The notes below the pieces were generated by a model. That model ran no database searches and was not told where the DNA came from. It saw only the letters and a list, made by a program, of their open reading frames with translations. Of a DNA stretch of 64,000 nucleotides, positions 44,080-53,440 are shown piece by piece; position 1 is the stretch's first letter; each line of letters begins with the position of its first letter. A program made the position numbers and the translations under genes. The DNA comes from Eledone cirrhosa (Eukaryota > Mollusca > Cephalopoda > Octopoda > Eledonidae), in the NCBI GenBank assembly GCA_964016885.1, contig OZ024748.1, forward strand, positions 37,028,324-37,092,323. The letters run 5' to 3'.

Positions 44080-45900
44080 CACCAGGTTCCAACACAGAGG
44101 GACCAAACTCCCACTGTCACTGCCTCTCTCTCTCCCACTCTCTCATATTACACCAGTTCCTAACACAGAGGAACAAACTCCCACTGTCACTGCCTCTGTC
44201 TCTCCCACTCTCTCATATTACATCAGTTGCTAACACAGAGGAACCTAACCCCCAATGTCAATGCCTCTGTCTCTCCCACTCTCTCATATTACACCAGTTC
44301 CTAACACAGAGGAACCAAACTGCCACTGTCACTGTCTCTGTCTCTCCACTCTCTCATATTACACCAGGTCCTAACACAGAGCAACGAAACTCCCATTGTC
44401 ACTGCCTCTGTCTCTCCCATCTCTCATATTACACCAGGTCCGAACACAGAGGAACCAAACTCCCACTGTCACTGCCTCTGTCTCTCCCACTCTCTCATAT
44501 TACACCAGTCCCTAACACAGAGGAACCAAACTCCCACTGTCACTGCCTCTGTCTCTCCCACTCTCTCACATTACACCAGTTCCCAACACAGAGGAACCAA
44601 ACTCCTACTGTCACTGCCTCTGTCTCTCCCACTCTCTCACATTACACCAGTCCCTAACACAGAGGAACCAAACTCCCACCGTCACTGCCTCTGTCTCTCC
44701 CACTCTCTCATATTACACCAGGTCCCAACACAGAGGAACCAAACTCCTACTGTCACTGCCTCTGTCTCTCCCACTCTCTCATATTACACCAGGTCCCAAG
44801 ACAGAGGAACCAAACACCCACTGTCACTGCCTCTGTCTCTCCCACTCTCTCATATTACACCAGTCCCTAACACAGAGGAACCAAACTCCCACTGTCACTG
44901 TCTCTGTCTCTCCCACTCTCTCATATTACACCAGGTCTTAACACAGAGGAAACAAACTCCCACTGTCACTGTCTCTGTCTCTCCCACTCTCTCATATTAC
45001 ACCAGTTACCAACACAGAGGAACCAAACTCTCACTGTCACTGCCTCTGTCTCTCCCACTCTCTCATATTACACCAGGTCCCAACACAGAGGAACCAAACT
45101 CCCACTGTCACTGCCTCTGACTCTCTCACTCTCTCATATTACACGCGGTCCCAACACAGAGGAACCAAACTCCCACTGTCACTGCCTCCGTCTCTCCCAC
45201 TCTCTCATATTACACCAGGTTCCAACACAGAGGGACCAAACTCCCACTGTCACTGCCTCTCTCTCTCCCACTCTCTCATATTACACCAGTTCCTAACACA
45301 GAGGAACAAACTCCCACTGTCACTGCCTCTGTCTCTCCCACTCTCTCATATTACATCAGTTGCTAACACAGAGGAACCTAACCCCCAATGTCAATGCCTC
45401 TGTCTCTCCCACTCTCTCATATTACACCAGTTCCTAACACAGAGGAACCAAACTGCCACTGTCACTGTCTCTGTCTCTCCACTCTCTCATATTACACCAG
45501 GTCCTAACACAGAGCAACGAAACTCCCACTGTCACTGCCTCTGTCTCTCCCACTCTCTCATATTACACCAGGTCCGAACACAGAGGAACCAAACTCCCAC
45601 TGTCACTGCCTCTGTCTCTCCCACTCTCTCATATTACACCAGTCCCTAACACAGAGGAACCAAACTCCCACTGTCACTGCCTCTGTCTCTCCCACTCTCT
45701 CACATTACACCAGTTCCCAACACAGAGGAACCAAACTCCTACTGTCACTGCCTCTGTCTCTCCCACTCTCTCACATTACACCAGTCCCTAACACAGAGGA
45801 ACCAAACTCCCACCGTCACTGCCTCTGTCTCTCCCACTCTCTCATATTACACCAGGTCCCAACACAGAGGAACCAAACTCCTACTGTCACTGCCTCTGTC
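44080..45900 (+). repeat. 1,133-bp-offset duplication near the right part of the array
   Basis: The variant string catcagttgctaacac, gaacctaacccccaatg, ccaaactgccactgtc and gcaacgaaactccca occurs at 44,221-44,400 and again 1,133 bp later (catcag at 45,354, tgccact at 45,454, gcaacg at 45,514). The first copy has a private deletion in tctcccatctctcat that the second lacks. This part of the array uses variants that are rare elsewhere, such as ggtcttaacac, gttaccaacac and gttgctaacac. Confidence 0.82.
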
Positions 45901-46889
45901 TCTCCCACTCTCTCATATTACACCACATCCCAACACAGAGGAACCAAACTCCCACCGTCACTGCCTCTGTCTCTCCCACTGTCTCATACTACACCATGTC
46001 CTAACACATAGGAACCAAACTCCCACTGTCACTGTCTCTGTCTCTCCCACACTCTCACATTACACCAGGTCCCAACACAGAGGAACCAAACTCCCACTGT
46101 CACTGCCTCTGTCTCTCCCACTCTCTCATATTACACCAGGTCCCAACACAGAGGAACCAAACTCCCACTGTCACTGCCTCTGTCTCTCCCACTCTCTCAT
46201 ATTACTACCAGGTCCCAACACAGAGGAACCAAACTCCCACTGTCACTGCCTCTGTCTCTCCCACTCTCTCATATTACACCAGGTCCCAACACAGAGGAAC
46301 CAAACTCCCACTGTCACTGCCTCTGTCTCTCCCACTTTCTCATATTACACCAGGTCCTAACACAGAGGAACCAAACTCCCACTGTCACTGCCTCTGTCTC
46401 TCCCACTCTCTCACATTACACCAGGTCCCAACACAGAGGAACCAAACTCCCACTGTCACTGCCTCTGTCTCTCCCACTTTCTCACATTACACCAGGTCCT
46501 AACACAGAGGAACCAAACTCCCACTGTCACTGCCTCTGTCTCTCCCACTCTCTCACATTACACCAGGTCCCAACACAGAGGAACCAAACTCCCACTGTCA
46601 CTGCCTCTGTCTCTCCCACTCTCTCACATTACACCAGGTCCTAACACAGAGGAACCAAACTCCCACTGTCACAGCCTCTGTCTCTCCCACTCTCTCATAT
46701 TTCACCAGGTCCCAACACAGAGGAACCAAACTCCCACTGTCACTGCCTCTGTCTCTCCCACTCTCTCATATTACACCAGGTTCCAACACAGAGGAACCAA
46801 ACTCCCACTGTCACTGCCTCTGTCTCTCCCTCTCTCTCATATTACACCAGGTCCTAACACAGAGGAACCAAACTCCCACTGTCACTGCC

Positions 46890-47241
46890 TCTGTCTCTCC
46901 TACTCTCTCATACTACACCAGGTCTCAACACAGAGGAACCAAACTCCCTCTGTCACTGCCTCTGTCTTTCCCACTCTCTCATACTACACCAGGTCTCAAC
47001 ACAGAGGAACCAAACTCCCTCTGTCACTGCCTCTGTCTTTCCCACTCTCTCATATTACACTAGGTCCGACCACAGAGGAACCAAACTCCCACTCTCACTG
47101 CCTCTGTCTCTCCTACTCTCTCATATTACACCAGGTCTCAACACAGAGGAACCAAACTCCCTCTGTCACTGCCTCTGTCTTTCCCACTCTCTCATATTAC
47201 ACTAGGTCCGACCACAGAGGAACCAAACTCCCACTGTCACT
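46890..47241 (+). repeat. Edge monomers of the satellite with a private variant set
   Basis: The last five units share changes not seen in the bulk: tctcctactctctc, catactacaccaggtctc, aaactccctctgtcactg, tctgtctttcccac, and attacactaggtccgaccac. A two-to-three-monomer block with these features is itself repeated (about 46,898-47,085 and 47,110-47,240). The final unit breaks down after ccactgtcacttcttccg. Private variants at an array edge are the usual result of reduced homogenisation there; that interpretation is inferred. Confidence 0.75.
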
Positions 47242-47690
47242 TCTTCCGTTTCTACAGCTCTCCCCATCTCTCACTATTATGAAGAAATGGTCCTCCACAT
47301 TCTGGCCGCCCCTTTTGAACGGCGGACAGAAATGAGAAGGTGTTTCTCCGGTGGATTGAGAGGGAGATGCGCTGGAAGAGCCGTTCCAGCTGGTGAGGCT
47401 CACACCTACGGGTAACCAACCATGTGCCGATGGTGGGGAGCAGGGATAACATGCAGCTAAAAGTAAAGACAGTCACAACCACATATTTTTAGATTATATT
47501 CGGGGATGGGGGTGTACTGTAAAAAGAAGACTCACCTTGAATTTGAAGAATGACCTTTACAAGTTTAGTCAATCACGCAAACCCCAATATCTATCAATCT
47601 AGTTCAGCCTGATATTTATTCCATGGATCATTATTTAATCGACTACTGGGGTAACATTTTTTTAAGTAACATCGCTTTTTACAACGGTTT
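47242..47690. other. Unique sequence flanking the satellite; no recognised gene
   Basis: The tandem periodicity ends and the sequence becomes single-copy within the window. On the minus strand two overlapping short open stretches (about 68 and 76 codons, 47,197-47,482) cross the boundary into the satellite. Neither shows a family I recognise. A minus-strand acceptor-like site (gtctttacttttag) near 47,455 and a donor-like gtgtgag near 47,403 would frame a ~50-bp mini-exon, but nothing else supports it. From 47,483 to 47,690 there is AT-rich sequence with no feature. Confidence 0.4.
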
Positions 47691-47697
47691 TGAAACA

Positions 47698-47766
47698 CCC
47701 CCCCCCCCCACACACACACACCTCTCTCTCTCTATATCTATATATATGAGTGTGTGTGTGTGTGTC
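47698..47766. repeat. Composite microsatellite C12-(CA)n-(CT)n-(TA)n-(GT)n
   Basis: A run of 12 C is followed directly by CA, CT, TATC/TA and GT dinucleotide tracts. The chain of different tracts is typical of slippage-prone cephalopod intergenic DNA. No gene overlaps it convincingly. Confidence 0.9.
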
Positions 47767-47823
47767 TATATGGTGATGGTATGCTTGCGTGCATGTCTGT
47801 AAGGTTTCCTTTAATAGCTTACA

Positions 47824-47904
47824 CAGTAGTAGTAGTAGTGTGTAGTAGTAGCATTAGTAGTAGTAGTAGTATTAGTAGTAGTAGTAATAGTAGTAGTAGT
47901 AGTT
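47824..47904. repeat. (AGT)n trinucleotide microsatellite
   Basis: About 80 bp of AGT/TAG triplets with a few interruptions (gtgtagtag, gcattag, tattag, taatag). It lies just downstream (minus-strand sense) of the donor site of the PAN-like exon, so it falls in the putative intron. Confidence 0.9.
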
Positions 47905-47912
47905 ATATTTAC

Positions 47913-48173
47913 CGGCGTTGTTGTTTGGTCTCTTCTCAAAATAGGTAAACTTTAGAGAATAAGTAAGTCTGGCTTGTGAGGTTGTAACAATATGTATATA
48001 ACACAATCCAGGCGGTTGCTTGTAATCAAATGATGTACAAGACGCCGATGACAAACATTTTATTGCACAATTGTCAATTCCAGTCTTGAATGTTAAAACT
48101 GGCGTTGCCAAAATTTTTGCAGATTTAATCTTGATGAAGCTACTTTGAAATGGCAATGATAGTTCCGGCGGTG
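47913..48173 (-). CDS. PAN/apple-domain-like internal exon
   Basis: Read on the minus strand, this is a candidate internal exon of 261 bp. A pyrimidine-rich tract (about 48,181-48,225) precedes an AG acceptor (48,174-48,175), and the exon ends at a good donor, GCCG|GTAAAT (intron starts at 47,912). It encodes 86 complete codons and is phase 1 at both ends, the pattern of shuffled extracellular modules. The peptide has the PAN/apple spacing of cysteines: CAIKC, then five residues to C, then TSFDYK, then PPGLC, followed by a YSLKFTYFEK segment like the tail of PAN modules. PAN domains bind proteins or carbohydrates in secreted and membrane proteins. No start or stop belongs to this exon. Neighbouring exons are not visible; the 71-bp satellite lies on its downstream side. 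Splice sites are predicted by eye only, and it could be a pseudoexon. Confidence 0.58.
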
Positions 48174-48225
48174 CTTTTGTTTCAGTAAGAACAAAAAGGA
48201 AGAAAAGAAATACAAAAAAATTAAA

Positions 48226-48730
48226 ATAAACAAAACTGTGTGATTAAAGGTTTCATATAGAATATAGTAAATATTATGAGGCGGTGTTGAAAAGTTCTTG
48301 GCTGTAAAGGCCTCGAGAAAGGGTCGAACTGTTACCTTTACAGGGGAGGTAGGACTGTTACCTTTACAGTTTTATTACCACTGCAATAAACGTGTGAATC
48401 TGAGAAGGGAATATGTTGAATAAAATCATAATTAACTGATCCTCCTGTATTTTCTTTACCCAAAGCCAGGAACTGTTCAGCACTCTCTTGTAGATATGTA
48501 TGTGTATGTAAATATATATGTATGTGTATGTAAATATATATATATGCGAGAAAAACCACAAACCCTCCATCTCAACTCTACTTTTGAAAAGCACAAGAAT
48601 GCGAAACCGGTAAAGGAAACAAATAAATATTCCTAAAAAGACTCCAGTTTCATTTTCGATTTCATCTTTTTTCCTTATACTTTCACTCGTGTAGGACATC
48701 TCGTCTTTTTCATTTTGTAAAACAACCCTC

Positions 48731-48760
<30 letters not shown>
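48226..48760. other. AT-rich single-copy DNA with small repeats; no gene seen
   Basis: Nothing here looks coding. A short direct repeat, actgttacctttacag, occurs twice (about 48,329 and 48,354). A tatgtgtatgtaaatatat motif is duplicated near 48,495-48,545. The stretch ends in a (TA)n tract at 48,731-48,757 that abuts the left end of the first PLE. Open frames on the minus strand here are products of the TA/TG repeats. Confidence 0.6.
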
Positions 48761-48763
<3 letters not shown>

Positions 48764-49085
48764 TATCTTTAAGTCGTTTGGAAGCCTCGACAATGCAAAT
48801 GGGTAAATCTCCGGGTAACAAGATCCGGTGGTGGAGAGAGAGATTTAAGTGGGTGTACGTTGAGATGCGTGGTGTGTAAAGATGTGTAAATGTGTAGAAG
48901 AAAGAAGGGAAGAGTATAAAGGATAAACTAAAAATAACAACACAAGAGAGAGTTACCTTGGGAGAGATTTAATAGTCCCTATATATTTCGGATTCACATC
49001 CATCAACTGGGGTTTTTTTCCGGGGTAAAGGTTGTCTGTCGGACAGGTGCGAAACGCGTCCTCCGCTGTTTGTTGTTTTGAATAT
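48761..49085 (-). repeat. Inverted copy of the PLE1 terminal repeat
   Basis: This 325-bp stretch is the reverse complement of 52,233-52,557. It runs from aaatatctttaagtcgtttg at its outer end to gtttgttgttttgaatat at its inner end. It lacks the last ~45 bp of the 3' repeat (the caatgcttcaagcaaac part), which is replaced by aatta plus (TA)n. Against the adjacent direct repeat it would fold as a hairpin with arms of roughly 260 bp and a loop of about 62 bp. Confidence 0.92.
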
Positions 49086-49392
49086 CCGGAAAAAACCCCA
49101 GTTGATGGATGTGAATCCGAAATATATAGGGACTATTAAATCTCTCCCAAGGTAACTCTTTCTTGTGTTGTTATTTTAATTTTATCCTTTATACTCTTCC
49201 CTTCTTTCTTCTACACATTTACACATCTTTACACACCACGCATCTCAACGTACACCCACTTACATCTCTCTCTCCACCACCGGATCTTGTTACCCGGAGA
49301 TTTACCCATTTGCATTGTTGAGGCTTCTAAACGACTTAAAGATATTTATTTATTATTCCACAATGCTTCAAGCAAACTTGAATACTCTCTTA
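49086..49392 (+). repeat. Direct, 5'-truncated terminal repeat of PLE1
   Basis: It matches 52,295-52,604 with few changes, from ccggaaaa through cagttgatggatgtgaatcc, ctctcccaaggtaactct and ggatcttgttacccggag to caatgcttcaagcaaac and ctctctta. The first ATG of the PLE1 reading frame (49,363) lies inside this repeat, so its start codon and first codons are repeat-derived, and a second copy of them sits in the 3' repeat. Confidence 0.92.
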
Positions 49393-51966
49393 TCCTTACA
49401 CCTGAGCCAGGAATTGTTTTCATCCGTAAGGGAACTGTTTAGACTGTCGGAGAAATGGGCCAACGCTGGCTGTCAAATTATTTTCCTGAAACGCTGCCTA
49501 AAAAACGATGTCATCCCCAACACCATCAGGAACATCCGCTTACCAGTAAGCCTACGTACACCAGCTTTCCAAAACACCACTAACCGCATACATCGCACGT
49601 GTATTCAACAGATCCTGAGACATCTCAACCGCCAATTACACGTCCATAAGCGGACACTCTCAGAGCGGACACATCGACTGCCAATAGCACCTGAAAATCA
49701 CTAAAGCAATCGACCAGTGTTACCACTCCGGAGTCCAATACCAGAAAAAACGGCTCAAGCGAAAATATGAGTGGATCTTGTCGAAACGCCACAACGGGAA
49801 CATCGAAACTAACGAACAGACGGACCAGAACCACGTGGGAAACAACAACTTAACAACCGCCACCGCCGCATCCACCAACACCGAGCCATACCTCAACGAT
49901 GCGACGCACCTGGTCACCGACCTAACCGGCATTCTCACGAGCGACGAGCTGAAACTCCTACACCTCGGACCCAAGTTCATCGTCTCACAACGTCTCGACG
50001 ACAGACTCAAACTCAACATAGAGGGCAACTTTTGTCGAGCCGCTTACCAACTTAAATGGGTGACCGCCATCAACAGCGCCACAGAAAATTAACAGCGCCC
50101 ACGCAACCCACCCCAAGTTCCCCACATACCACCCCGACAAGCCACTCCACCCCCCACCCACCAACCACGAACTCGACACTAAACTCATCAGGCTAAAACA
50201 CTCCATCTCGGATATACTTCACAAACACACACGCACAACACATAACCTCACCAAATCTCAACTCACCACTCTCTCCAACCTAAAAGTGAAGAACCTCATC
50301 TATCTCCCCTCCGACAAGGGAAAAGAATTCTGCGTCATCAGCAGAGAGGCCTACAACACCCTGGCCCTCCAACACCTTGACGATGACAACCTCTACTCCA
50401 AGGTCACGGGAATCACTCCCGCGCAGATAGAAGAGCACATCAACGCCGCCTGGACCAACATCTGCGACCGGCGGAAGCTCCCGAAGAAGCTGAGATACAA
50501 CCTCCTCACGAGGAACAGCAGACTACCCGCCTTCTACCACCTCGTGAAAACACACAAACAGGGACCCGACCTGAAGATCAGACCCATCGTATCGAGCGTG
50601 GGGGGACCACTCTACAAAATTTCATGGCTCCTAGCCAGAATACTCAAACCCATCTTAGACACCTTGCCGCGACACGTTAACAGCTCCGAGGAGGTGTTGA
50701 AGTGCCTGCATCAAATGGATCCCGACACCAGAAGGAATAACAGATATGCCTTCAGCCTTGATGTAGTCGCTCTCTACACCTCGGTCCCGGCACTCCCGGA
50801 CGTCAATATACTGATGGAACGCGTCCAATCCACCGACCTACACTGCTTCGGGCTCACCACCACTGACATCCACCAACTCCTATCCATCGTCGTCGACAAC
50901 ACCTACTTCGGATTCCTTGACCAAACATACCAACAAACCTCGGGATTGCCCATGGGATAAAGCCTATCAGGTGTGCTAGCGATCTCTTACATGGACAACC
51001 TCGAACGCAAGGCACTCAACGCCTGCCACCCCAACGCCGTAGCCTTTTTCTCAAGGTACGTGGACGATATCCTCATCCTCACATCTTCCCAAGACACGGC
51101 GAACATAATCTATGAGACGTTCAACAACACGGACGAGAACATTGACTTCAGTGTTGAACACCCCAACGAAAACGGGTCACTTGTCTTCCTTGACTTCCGA
51201 ATCAACATCACGGAACAGGGAAGGATCCACTGCAACTTCTACCGAAAGAAGCCTGCAGGGACCTGTTCTTCACTACAAGTCCGCCCTCCCTAACAGTGCC
51301 AAAAGAGGATACATCACGAACGAGATCGCGCGAATCAAAAACAGATGCAGTGATCCTGCGAGTGGTGTCACTCATACCAAGCGATTCCTCGAGGTGCTGG
51401 AGACGAACGGGTACCCTACCTCGATCACAGAGAGAATAGGAGACACCAGACACAAGAGACAGAGAGGCACCCAAGGCAAGTGCTTCCTTAAAATGCCACA
51501 CCTGGGCGAGAATACCACCAACGCTATCCGCAAGGCTATACGGGAGGAGGGCCTCGACATCCACCTGGCCCACTCGGGCCCCTCCCTGCGAAGATGCCTC
51601 TCCAAGAAACCCGGGAAATCTACTGACGCATACTCTCCCAGAGACTGCCCGATACGCCATGCCAACTGTTGCCTACGCACATACGTCGTGTATAAGATAG
51701 AATGTGACAGGTGCAACCAATACTACATAGGTAGCACAATCCGACATTTGCACATCCGGATCAAGGAACACACTAAAACCAGGGCTTCGTCTTTCCGGAA
51801 ACACATAGACAAATGCGGAAACAAAGACGGAATGCCCATTGTCACAATTCTAGCGACTGAAAGAAACGTCGGCACGTTACGTATAAAGGAAGCACTTTTT
51901 ATCAAACGCCTGCAACCGCAAATAAACAACCGATTAGAGAGAAGCGAAATGAGATGGCTGGTTTAA
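49363..51966 (+). pseudogene. PLE1 reverse transcriptase / GIY-YIG endonuclease (broken)
   Basis: Over about 2.6 kb (about 868 codons, near the usual PLE length) the protein is readable only by changing frame. The N-terminal part is 49,363-~49,690, then another frame to ~50,088, then 50,091-51,260, then the C-terminal part to 51,966. There are at least three frameshifts plus an in-frame TAA at 50,958-50,960, right after TSGLPMG of RT motif B. RT landmarks are LPSDKG, FYHLVKTHK with RPIVSS, FSLDVVALYTSVP (catalytic Asp near 50,760), and RYVDDIL (51,057-51,068). The C-terminal domain has a Cys-rich lead-in (CPIRHANCC, ECDRC), then YVVYKI, YYIGST, an Arg-rich helix and IKEALFIKRLQPQINN, whose Glu is the expected GIY-YIG metal ligand. 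The enzyme would nick the target and prime reverse transcription of its RNA in the nucleus. This copy cannot make it. Confidence 0.9.
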
Positions 51967-52232
51967 GTTAACAAACGATGTAGCAACACACGCACACACA
52001 AACGAGACAACTACACACACACACACACAGTAGCATTCCACCATACGAACATACTACACTGCCAATACAGAGGAACAAGGCAACAACACACGCACGCACA
52101 CACACAGTAACATTTAACAAACAGGCAGAGAATGGACTGACAGCTAGCGCCACCCCACTCCCTCATTCGGCCGCTGATCTCTGCCCGACCGACCCCATTT
52201 CACGCGCACGCGCGCTCTGCCGAATACCTCAG
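51967..52232 (+). other. PLE1 3' untranslated stretch
   Basis: The sequence between the stop codon and the 3' terminal repeat is rich in CA/ACAC runs. It contains an imperfect stem-loop in which attcggc (about 52,165) can pair with gccgaat (about 52,220) around a GC-rich cacgcgcacgcgcgc loop. Minus-strand open frames here simply read the CA repeat. Confidence 0.6.
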
Positions 52233-52707
<475 letters not shown>

Positions 52708-52723
52708 TATTAGTATTTGCGCT

Positions 52724-52953
52724 CTGAAATAGCGATGTATACATGAATGTATGTATAGTATATGTGGCAATATACCGTATGTTTAATTAAAAACATTTAG
52801 AAGACCATTCGCTATTAGTTTTAAAGTAGTGACTATGTGACTTACTTATTTTCTAAAACTAATAGCGAAAGGTCTTCTAAATGTTTTAAATTAAACATAC
52901 GGTATATTGCCAAATATACTATACATACATACATGTATACATCGCTATTTCAG
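52724..52953. mobile_element. Foldback element 1 (about 100-bp inverted arms)
   Basis: The left arm (52,724-52,825, beginning ctgaaatagcgatgtatac) and right arm (52,853-52,953, ending gtatacatcgctatttcag) are reverse complements with only a few mismatches. They are separated by about 27 bp (agtagtgactatgtgac). It has no coding capacity and (TA)n lies on both sides. The arms end next to gaattcgaagttta, a word shared with neighbouring elements. It looks like a non-autonomous hairpin (MITE-like) element; the mobilising machinery is not known. Confidence 0.8.
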
Positions 52954-52968
52954 AATTCGAAGTTTATA

Positions 52969-53026
<58 letters not shown>

Positions 53027-53028
53027 CA

Positions 53029-53118
<90 letters not shown>

Positions 53119-53126
53119 TCGAATTC
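52954..53126. repeat. (TA)n-(CATA)n-(TA)n block bounded by inverted end motifs
   Basis: A TA tract (52,964-53,020), nine or so CATA units (to 53,056) and a second TA tract (to 53,114) are bracketed by agaattcgaagtttatata on the left and its exact reverse complement on the right (about 53,107-53,125). The block is therefore a large palindrome-like structure centred on microsatellite DNA. Confidence 0.88.
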
Positions 53127-53176
53127 TTTATCTATATATCTCTATATATATTTATTAAAATAACAGATTAAAGTTT

Positions 53177-53195
53177 ATTATTATTACTATATATA
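53177..53195. other. Candidate target-site duplication, left copy
   Basis: The 19-mer attattattactatatata lies immediately left of the SINE head and again at 53,383-53,401 immediately right of the tail. It is low-complexity, so chance similarity is possible, but position and length fit L1/RTE-type retroposition. Confidence 0.6.
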
Positions 53196-53382
53196 AGGCG
53201 GTGGATTGGCAGTATCGGTAGAGGGTCGGATTCCATGCTTTGAAGCATAGAGTTACCTCCTTGTATGATCTGAGTTCAAATCCCGCCGAGGTTAACTTTG
53301 CCTTTCATCCTTCCGGGGTCGATAAAATAAAGTACCAGTAATGCACTGGGTAATTGCTGGCCTTGTGCCAAAAGTAGAAACA
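53196..53382 (+). mobile_element. Cephalopod tRNA-derived SINE
   Basis: The head is tRNA-like. A box-A-type segment (tggcagtatcggtagagg, about 53,213) and a box-B-type segment (gagttcaaatccc, 53,272-53,284) would form an internal RNA polymerase III promoter. The body carries the words of octopus/squid tRNA-related SINEs: gccgaggttaactttgcc, tttcatccttccggggtc, gataaaataaagtaccag, gcactggg and attgctggccttgtgcc. Compared with the family as I remember it, the segment between gcactggg and attgctgg is shortened. The tail ends in aaaagtagaaacaattatt. It has no coding capacity and depends on a LINE for movement. It is the best clue to the host group. Confidence 0.88.
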
Positions 53383-53390
53383 ATTATTAT

Positions 53391-53436
<46 letters not shown>
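53383..53436. repeat. Right target-site copy and (TA)n tract
   Basis: The second attattattactatatata (53,383-53,401) grades into a (TA)n tract that runs to about 53,435. The tract then meets the outer end of foldback element 2. Confidence 0.8.

Positions 53437-53440
<4 letters not shown>

Larger units (their letters stand above)
1..47241 (+). repeat. 71-bp satellite array (about 665 monomers)
   Basis: The stretch is an uninterrupted head-to-tail tandem array. The distance between successive ccaggtcc words is 71 bp in canonical units and 70 bp in two common variants. Landmarks in order are cacagaggaaccaaactccc, actgtcactgc, ctctgtctctcccactctc, tcatattacaccaggtcc and caa. A representative canonical monomer has 18 A, 29 C, 8 G and 16 T, so the + strand is C-rich and G-poor. 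Variant families include tcatactaaaccaggtccaa (70 bp), catatacaccaggtccgaac with gaggtacgaaac (70 bp), attagaccaggtcataac, tatttcaccagg, ccagttcctaac and ccaatctccc. No unrelated DNA interrupts the array. It runs off the left edge and stops at about 47,241, where the last monomer decays into unique sequence. The long open frames inside it come from a monomer lacking stop words on this strand and are not called as genes. Satellite function is unknown. Confidence 0.98.

Noticed and set aside
1..47241. Possible CRISPR array or phased protein-coding repeats
   Set aside because: The repeats are contiguous 71-bp monomers with no spacers, in a eukaryotic context. The open frames are short, shift phase every unit and end wherever a taa/tag variant occurs.
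47197..47482. Minus-strand open frames of 68 and 76 codons at the satellite edge
   Set aside because: They overlap each other in different frames, one enters the satellite, and neither shows a recognisable domain. Splice-like sites nearby are too weak to call an exon.
48338..48732. Minus-strand open frames near the TA/TG repeats
   Set aside because: The translations are dominated by Ile/Tyr/His runs from tatgtg/tata repeats, with no domain and no credible splice context.
49020..49075. A complete hammerhead ribozyme in the PLE1 terminal repeat
   Set aside because: Only gcgaaacgcgtcc fits. The required CUGANGA is replaced by ctgtcgg, and stem II is not convincing. It is kept only as a possible decayed motif in the findings.
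49095..49140. Second hammerhead candidate around gttgatggatgtgaatccg followed by aaa
   Set aside because: It has a nice GGAU/AUCC hairpin with a GUGA loop followed by GAAA, but the core before the stem lacks the G8-A9 positions, and stems I and III cannot be drawn.
51208..51929. Minus-strand open frames opposite the PLE1 endonuclease
   Set aside because: They are shadows of the + strand GIY-YIG region, whose motifs are clear.
53196..53290. A functional tRNA gene
   Set aside because: The head has box-A and box-B-like words but no proper acceptor stem or anticodon arm, and it is followed by the SINE body.
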